DNA from: Cruorifilaria tuberocauda
Taxonomy: Eukaryota; Nematoda; Chromadorea; Rhabditida; Onchocercidae
Reading direction: 5' to 3'
Length of the DNA: 64,000 nucleotides
NCBI GenBank assembly: GCA_013365365.1
Contig: JABVXU010000082.1
Coordinates: 62,001 to 126,000, forward strand
The notes beneath the pieces were generated by a model. The model was not told the DNA's origin and ran no database searches. It saw only the letters and a list, made by a program, of their open reading frames with translations. Below are positions 49,601-64,000 of this stretch, piece by piece; within the stretch, counting starts at the first letter, position 1, and each line of letters begins with the position of its first letter. Position numbers and translations under genes: made by a program.

Positions 49601-52358
49601 ACGTTGGAAGCCATTTTCACAGAAAGTCATTTTTTGTCAATTTTTTTCCATTCAAAAGAGAACAAAACAAATATTTAAACATTATCAAATAAGCCAAACA
49701 AAAATGATTTAGGTAGAAGGACAAACAATGGAAATGATTTTAGGTTACCATCAGACACTTGATTATATTTCGGTATTCCAAGTTAAAATTAGACTTTTAT
49801 TAGGAAAGTTATAGGTTGTTCGTAATTTTGGCATCATAATAAACTGGAAGAAACAGGAAGAATGTTAACCGAGAAACTTGGTACTTTGAATGGATCAGAA
49901 ATGATATCTTCATTGGCATTTAAACACAATTTGTTTTAATCAATGATTAATTAAAGTTTTAAATACTTCATGAGGTTGATTGTCAGAAATTTACGGGGAA
50001 GCCGGAAATTTTTATTTCCTTGTGATAATTCCAGTTCGTGATGCTGTCAAGATTGAAGTTTCCTGTCATAATTATTTACATATGCCTTCTTCAGTTCAGC
50101 TGAAACAGTGAAATCTACCAAATTTATCTAAAGCGCATTTGAAAAAAATATCACAGAGCGAATGTTTTAGAAGAGACAAGAGAAAGTTCCGTTTTACCGA
50201 AGCACTGCTATTTCATTTCAAAAGTTTGTTATTAGTAACTATTAAGCATATTTAGTTATTGTTTTGAAATAAAAAAGGAGAGAAATTGATAAAGATGTAA
50301 ACCTTTTAATATTATCCCCTATGGGACTAATTTTCTCCTTTTTTTTGCAACAATATCGGGAGAAAACAATAATGCTCTTTAGAAAAATAATTCACATAAC
50401 ACTTCGATATACCAAACAATACTTCACCATATAATATCAATTGAAAAACATGACATTATGTCAGTTCCATTGTTGAAAAAATGCTAACAAATAGATCTGA
50501 TTTTCTGGCATTATTCGTGATAGGTGTTAAGAATGAATTACGGCAGACATGAAAGCACTGGTTGCCTAGTGAAGAATGAATTCTCCTGGTGCTACACCAA
50601 GTAAAGCCCTGAATGGCCACATGTGCAGCAGCAGTAAGTCTAGAAGTGATACTTAAAATAATGTAGGATAAAAAACATCGTGCCGGATAAACCATATTAA
50701 GAGAAGTACTGGCATATGCCGGTCAATCCTAGATTCAAAGGTATTATCCACAGATAGTTGAAACAATTGTACAAGTAGGACGGATTGGCAAACCTGGTTA
50801 ATGATTTTAATTTTCACGTAGAAAATAAGCTTGAATCAGAAACGGACATGATTAGTCGGCGATTTAACCATCTCAACACAATTCAGGAAACTTCTTGAAA
50901 CTAGCATAATTTCCTACCAGATTAACGGATATTTTGTTGAGAGCAATATATACTGCACCCGGTATATTCTTTTTAATTAAATATTTTAATTTTGCTGTTC
51001 CTAATTTCATACGCATTTCATGTAATAATGTAACTCTCCAAATGTTTGTCGGGGAATTACAATCGGAGAGCTTATTTGATTCCATAATAAAAAAATCGAA
51101 TATTTTTGACATTCATTCTCACTTATAAAAGCATTGATCCGTTACGGAACTGTTATTAAAGATGTCAAATCAACGTTGTTGGGTGTGTCAGAGGTCAGCG
51201 CACAAAAGATAGAGCCAGTTATGTTCACTTTTATCGGTTCGTAATTGTTCAATCAACGTTTCTGCCGGTCTGTCCTTCATTTCCACTTCTTTTAAGCTTC
51301 CATTTCATTCAATATTTGAAGTTCGGACTTTCTGCAAAATTTGTAAAAAGAGAGAGGTAGGATGGAAAAGACCGAAATTTTCTGGAGTGAACATTTTTCG
51401 AGCAATCAAATCGATCCATCCATTTCGAAATTCCAATCGGTCACATTTCCCGCTCCACCTTTTCCGATCGATCCCAGAAACAGTATTGTTTGCTTCTCCG
51501 GTTACTCCTTCTGTTGTAAACCTGAGAGGAACCGGAACAATGGAACACTCCCCCATAGCACCGATCACTTCGAAATGTCGTCTAGCGAATGCCCACGCAC
51601 GCAGAACATATATACACTTTCTTTCCTTCCTTTCCTGTCTGCACCTCTCCATAATCGGCAACTTTCGTCAACATTTGAAGCGTCTTTTAATAATGTGTCA
51701 TCCACATCGATCCACGGCACTGCGGATTATTATTCAGCGTATCGACTCATAGTGTGTGGTCCTCAGCTGCGTATCGCTGTTGTTAAATGATAGGAACAGG
51801 AGAGAGCAGTTATGACGAGAGTGTATTTTGTTGCTTTGTGAAGACTTGTAGGAAAAGAAGTGAAGAAGATTGGACAACGGCGAGAGCAGAGTGGGTAGGG
51901 CAACATGCAGTGGCGATAAAGCAGCGGGAGTGCGAGGTGCGAGAGGAATCGGTCGTGGTTGACAAAGCTGATAGAGGCTCTAACGTACATTACGTTCTTC
52001 GGCTTGACGTCACGTGTGACACGTACGGCAGTGATTGAGAAACCTTAATTATTCCCGTGAAATTAATAGGACGACGAGAGCTCGGAAAGTAGACCCTACC
52101 CCCGTGGTGGTTAGTGGTGGTAGTTGGTGGTAGTGACGCTGATAGTCATCATCGTGTATGTGTGCGTGTGTGTCTGCTCATAACGGCATAATACTGGCAA
52201 ACCGGCGAGGGAAGACGTCTGTACCTACGCCGTGACGGTAAGCCTGTGCGTCAAGCCGTAGCGGTAAACGTGTACGCCTACGCCGTGGCAGAAGCAGTCA
52301 AGTCTCTTCCAACGGGACAAGCAATTTTGACGGCATTCACGTTGGCGTTTTTCTTGGT
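46660..52358. other. Gene-poor, AT-rich region and 5' flank of the HIPK gene
   Basis: No exon series was found from 46.7 to about 51.2 kb; it is full of A and T runs and stops in all frames. From 51.3 to 52.36 kb base composition becomes more balanced, and open frames overlap on both strands (for example 51362-51790 plus, 142 codons, and 51305-51661 minus). I read this as the promoter and 5' leader of the HIPK gene, not as protein-coding, because none has family motifs. Confidence 0.5.
52229..52291 (+). repeat. Imperfect tandem repeat in the HIPK 5' leader
   Basis: GCCGT recurs at 52229, 52255 and 52282, each time within a similar unit of about 26 bases (GCCGT, then CGGTAAxC, then GTxCG). 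It lies 70-130 bases upstream of the predicted start codon, in a locally GC-rich patch that also contains GTGG-rich sequence (52103-52135). Confidence 0.6.
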
Positions 52359-61254
<8,896 letters not shown>

Positions 61255-64000
61255 AGAAATAGACTCCATTTGGAAATAATAAGCCTTCTTCAAATTAGTC
61301 TTTAATAGGAAAGCGATTATTTGGATGTTCTATTTCTTGCAAATAAGTTATTATGATGCGTATATATATATAGAACAGGACTACATTTCACTAATGAATT
61401 GCGTTACGATATAAGCTAAATTGTTTTCAAAAAATTCATTGTGTTATACAATGTATTTCAATACATTGAGGTGGTTATCTTTAGGTGGCCAAGAACATAA
61501 ATTTAGTATTAATCAGAGGGCATTTTAAAAGCCGCAGATGCAGTTCGTTTTATTTTAGAATTATTACATTGTATGTAATCACATCGTTTTTACAGCACAT
61601 CAAATCTCGCTGTTCCTAACATCACAGGATCTAAGGGTCAGTAAAGTATATTTCTAACAGCCAAAAACAGCCGTGATTATGATTAGGGAAAGGAAGAGAA
61701 AAAGTAGTAAGGGATAAAGGAAGGTTAAATTGTCATGAATTGTAGTGCATTTTATTTCCCTCATAATACCATAAGAGGTTTTGAATTTAGAACTTAGAAG
61801 TGTCTTTAGGCAAATTTTAAATCCCGATGGAGCTGAGAGCTACTAAGTTCCTTGTCAACCGGTCCTATTTAATGCTTTACTGACTTAGTATTACCATTAT
61901 TCATTATTTCTTTGCTCCTATTTTTATTCGACATTATTTTCCTTTTTCGTATATTATTTTAACTGTTATTGCTATTTTTATTGTAATGTTGTTTTTATCA
62001 CTTTCGTTTTCATTTCTGTTACTTTCGCTTTTCCCAGTGCTCCAGTTATTTAGAAACCAAATCGGATATATTGATGTGTAGTTGAGATTTTCAGTGAACA
62101 CTCTTCATTATAAATGGATGAATTTAAAAAAGTAGGTTAAAATATTGCATGTCGTTGACATCATCAACCTAATAAATTTATTTATAGTCAGTCTCTTTTA
62201 GGACATTTCTCTCTAATGAGATTTATCTGTATCCCATTATTTATTTGCTGATTATTTGACTGTATATCAAGTTCACCATCTTACATCTTCGCTTCATTTT
62301 TGTTTTTAACAATCTGATTATTTGTTCGTTCTCAGATTTTGCGCTTTTTCTGCTAAACTGTAATTATGGAATGTTGGTAAACGAAGAGTATATGGGAGTT
62401 CTGAATTTTTATGGAAAGTACTATATAATGATTAGTAGTAGCATTCTTTATAGCACATTAACTTAACTTAAATACTTTGTTCCTCGCACTCAGGATTGAA
62501 AGGGCCGCTGTTACAAGAGAAAAGTAAGATTGAAATGGTGATATCGGTATTTGCGTCGTGACGAGTTAATGATGAATTCTTTTGAAGTGTTCTGTTTCAC
62601 GGAACCCTCCAGAGAATCTGACTTCCTGGTCATGACTACCTGGAATGCTTATTACTTTGTGGATAGTGCTTTTATCTACGTTTTGTTTTATATATGAGAC
62701 TTTTACTTGCAAAAGTTTTGTTAAAACAGGCTTTCCGATTTTTTTTTGGCGGAAATTGCTCTGGTGAATTGTACTTGCTCTAACATTTCATTTTAACATG
62801 TACAATTTTTCAAGTGGAGGAAAGGAATTCGTTTGCGTTGCTGTTCGCCAAAATCCGATGTAACTGAAATGTTTAATTTTTTATCTAGAATACGATTTGG
62901 TTTTTTACGATGAAGTTACGATTGTGTTTTGCTCATTTGTAGACTTAAGGAAATTCCGAGGTATCCGAAGGCTATTTGATAGTTGAACGATTTTTTTTTT
63001 GATGTGTATATACAATTCAGTTTTTTTTTTTCTTTCATAATTTTTCTTGTTGAAACACCTTTTTTCATGTACCTTGATTAGTATACATGGTTTTATTTAA
63101 TGCTTTCCAACTTTGTAGCCTTTCGTTGGCGGCAAATGCGTTATTATGCTTAGGAAACCTCTCGTCATAAAACTGGGTAGAATGTTCTTCATAACACGAA
63201 AATCTTACTAATCTTTGAAATCTTATGAGAAAGTGTATTTCATATGATTTCCTTCCACGTGTTTGGTGCCACTAAGATGTTTCGGCAGCTTAGCTAATTT
63301 CGAAAAGCATATTGGCGAAGTGGCATTATACACTAAGAGGTGTGTTCTGCTGGTGATTCAGAATGTCATTCATACAGTTGCGCTATTTTTCTTTTATGCA
63401 GTTGTAATGCAGTATCTATGTATAAAAGCTAAAATTTTACTTGAAAGATAACAGACTTACCTTACGAAGCCTAGCGCATCATTAGACTAACACAATTTCT
63501 CTATTATTAAAATGGGAGGACTTCTACTTTTCAGTCTGGTCCATTCTTATTGTTATTCTAATGCTCTTTTAAACTCGATAAATATTATTTTGCTCTAGTG
63601 AGGTATATATGTTCTATCCTTCTAACGAAGTATCAATCCTGCTGTGTGAGAACCTGTCAGAAACAGCACTGGTAAAAGTTTTATTTCCAAACAACTGTAA
63701 TAAAACAGACAAAAAAGGACGGAAATGAAACAGAGGCGCGAATAAATGGATAAAAATGCTTCCAAACAGTTCACTGGAATGAAAGAACACCAACAAAAGA
63801 TGAGAAATCGGGAGGGGGATAAAGCGACACACGTTGAGAGAACTTAAGCAAACTATAGCTGCTGCACGTGGAATTCAGCAGCTAGCTTGTTTAAGCACAC
63901 CAAAGTTTATATGGAGCTTACCGGGCATTATGACATAGCGTTGGTGCGAACCAACTTTAGCTAGACATCGCAACCATTATGATATCACGTTAATAGGACT
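61255..64000. other. 3' flank of the HIPK gene and intergenic sequence
   Basis: No coding exons were recognised on either strand. The sequence is T-rich with many homopolymer runs. Short open frames such as 63614-63832 minus carry no motifs. AATAAA occurs near 62170, but its link to the kinase transcript is unproven. Confidence 0.5.

Noticed and set aside
46660..51200. Transposon or retroelement in the large gene-poor stretch
   Set aside because: No transposase or reverse-transcriptase frame, terminal repeats or target-site duplications were noticed.
51362..51790. Two overlapping long plus-strand frames and one minus-strand frame upstream of the HIPK gene
   Set aside because: Three frames open at once suggest a base-composition effect. 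None shows a motif or joins in phase to the HIPK exons.

Overview
This window is a stretch of an AT-rich eukaryotic genome with small exons (about 40-370 bp), short introns with typical GT...AG ends, and genes on both strands. The gene content (an HPK-1-type HIPK kinase, a CBD-1-like eggshell chitin-binding protein, PiT, ZIP13, MOB3) and the intron style point to a nematode. A filarial or related spirurid worm is my best guess; that is inference, since no species-specific marker was seen. I rebuilt all gene models by hand from splice signals and reading-frame continuity. In all seven recognised genes the exon phases close without a frameshift.

Layout. At 0-0.45 kb there are two weak candidate terminal exons of unrecognised genes (68-126 plus, 304-441 minus). 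At 4.72-6.25 kb (minus) lies a MOB3-type kinase adaptor. At 7.83-10.74 kb (minus) lies a ZIP13/SLC39A13-type zinc transporter of 370 aa. At 14.09-18.78 kb (minus) lies a PiT/SLC20 sodium-phosphate symporter of 507 aa. The stretch 18.8-25.9 kb is gene-poor. At 25.90-28.37 kb (plus) lies a PTPDC1-like dual-specificity phosphatase. At 30.74 to about 44.4 kb (plus) lies a very large secreted protein made of about 27 peritrophin-A (CBM14) chitin-binding domains, resembling C. elegans CBD-1 but roughly twice its domain count. At 45.04-46.66 kb (minus) lies a small START-domain lipid-transfer protein, convergent with the chitin-binding gene. The stretch 46.7-52.3 kb is gene-poor and AT-rich. At 52.36-61.25 kb (plus) lies the HIPK/HPK-1 kinase of 876 aa. 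No gene is recognisable from 61.3 to 64.0 kb.

The genes do not form an obvious pathway. The three minus-strand genes at the left are 1.6 and 3.3 kb apart, so an operon is unlikely. No transposon, CRISPR array, rRNA or tRNA was recognised, although tRNAs were not searched systematically.

The most unusual feature is the giant chitin-binding gene. It has a tandemly duplicated block of three exons, a likely relict domain inside an intron, a predicted Cys-free spacer, two possible GC-AG introns and an apparent choice of C-termini. Four of the introns I inferred in this window use a GC donor, and ordinary GT-only gene finders would probably truncate or split these genes there.
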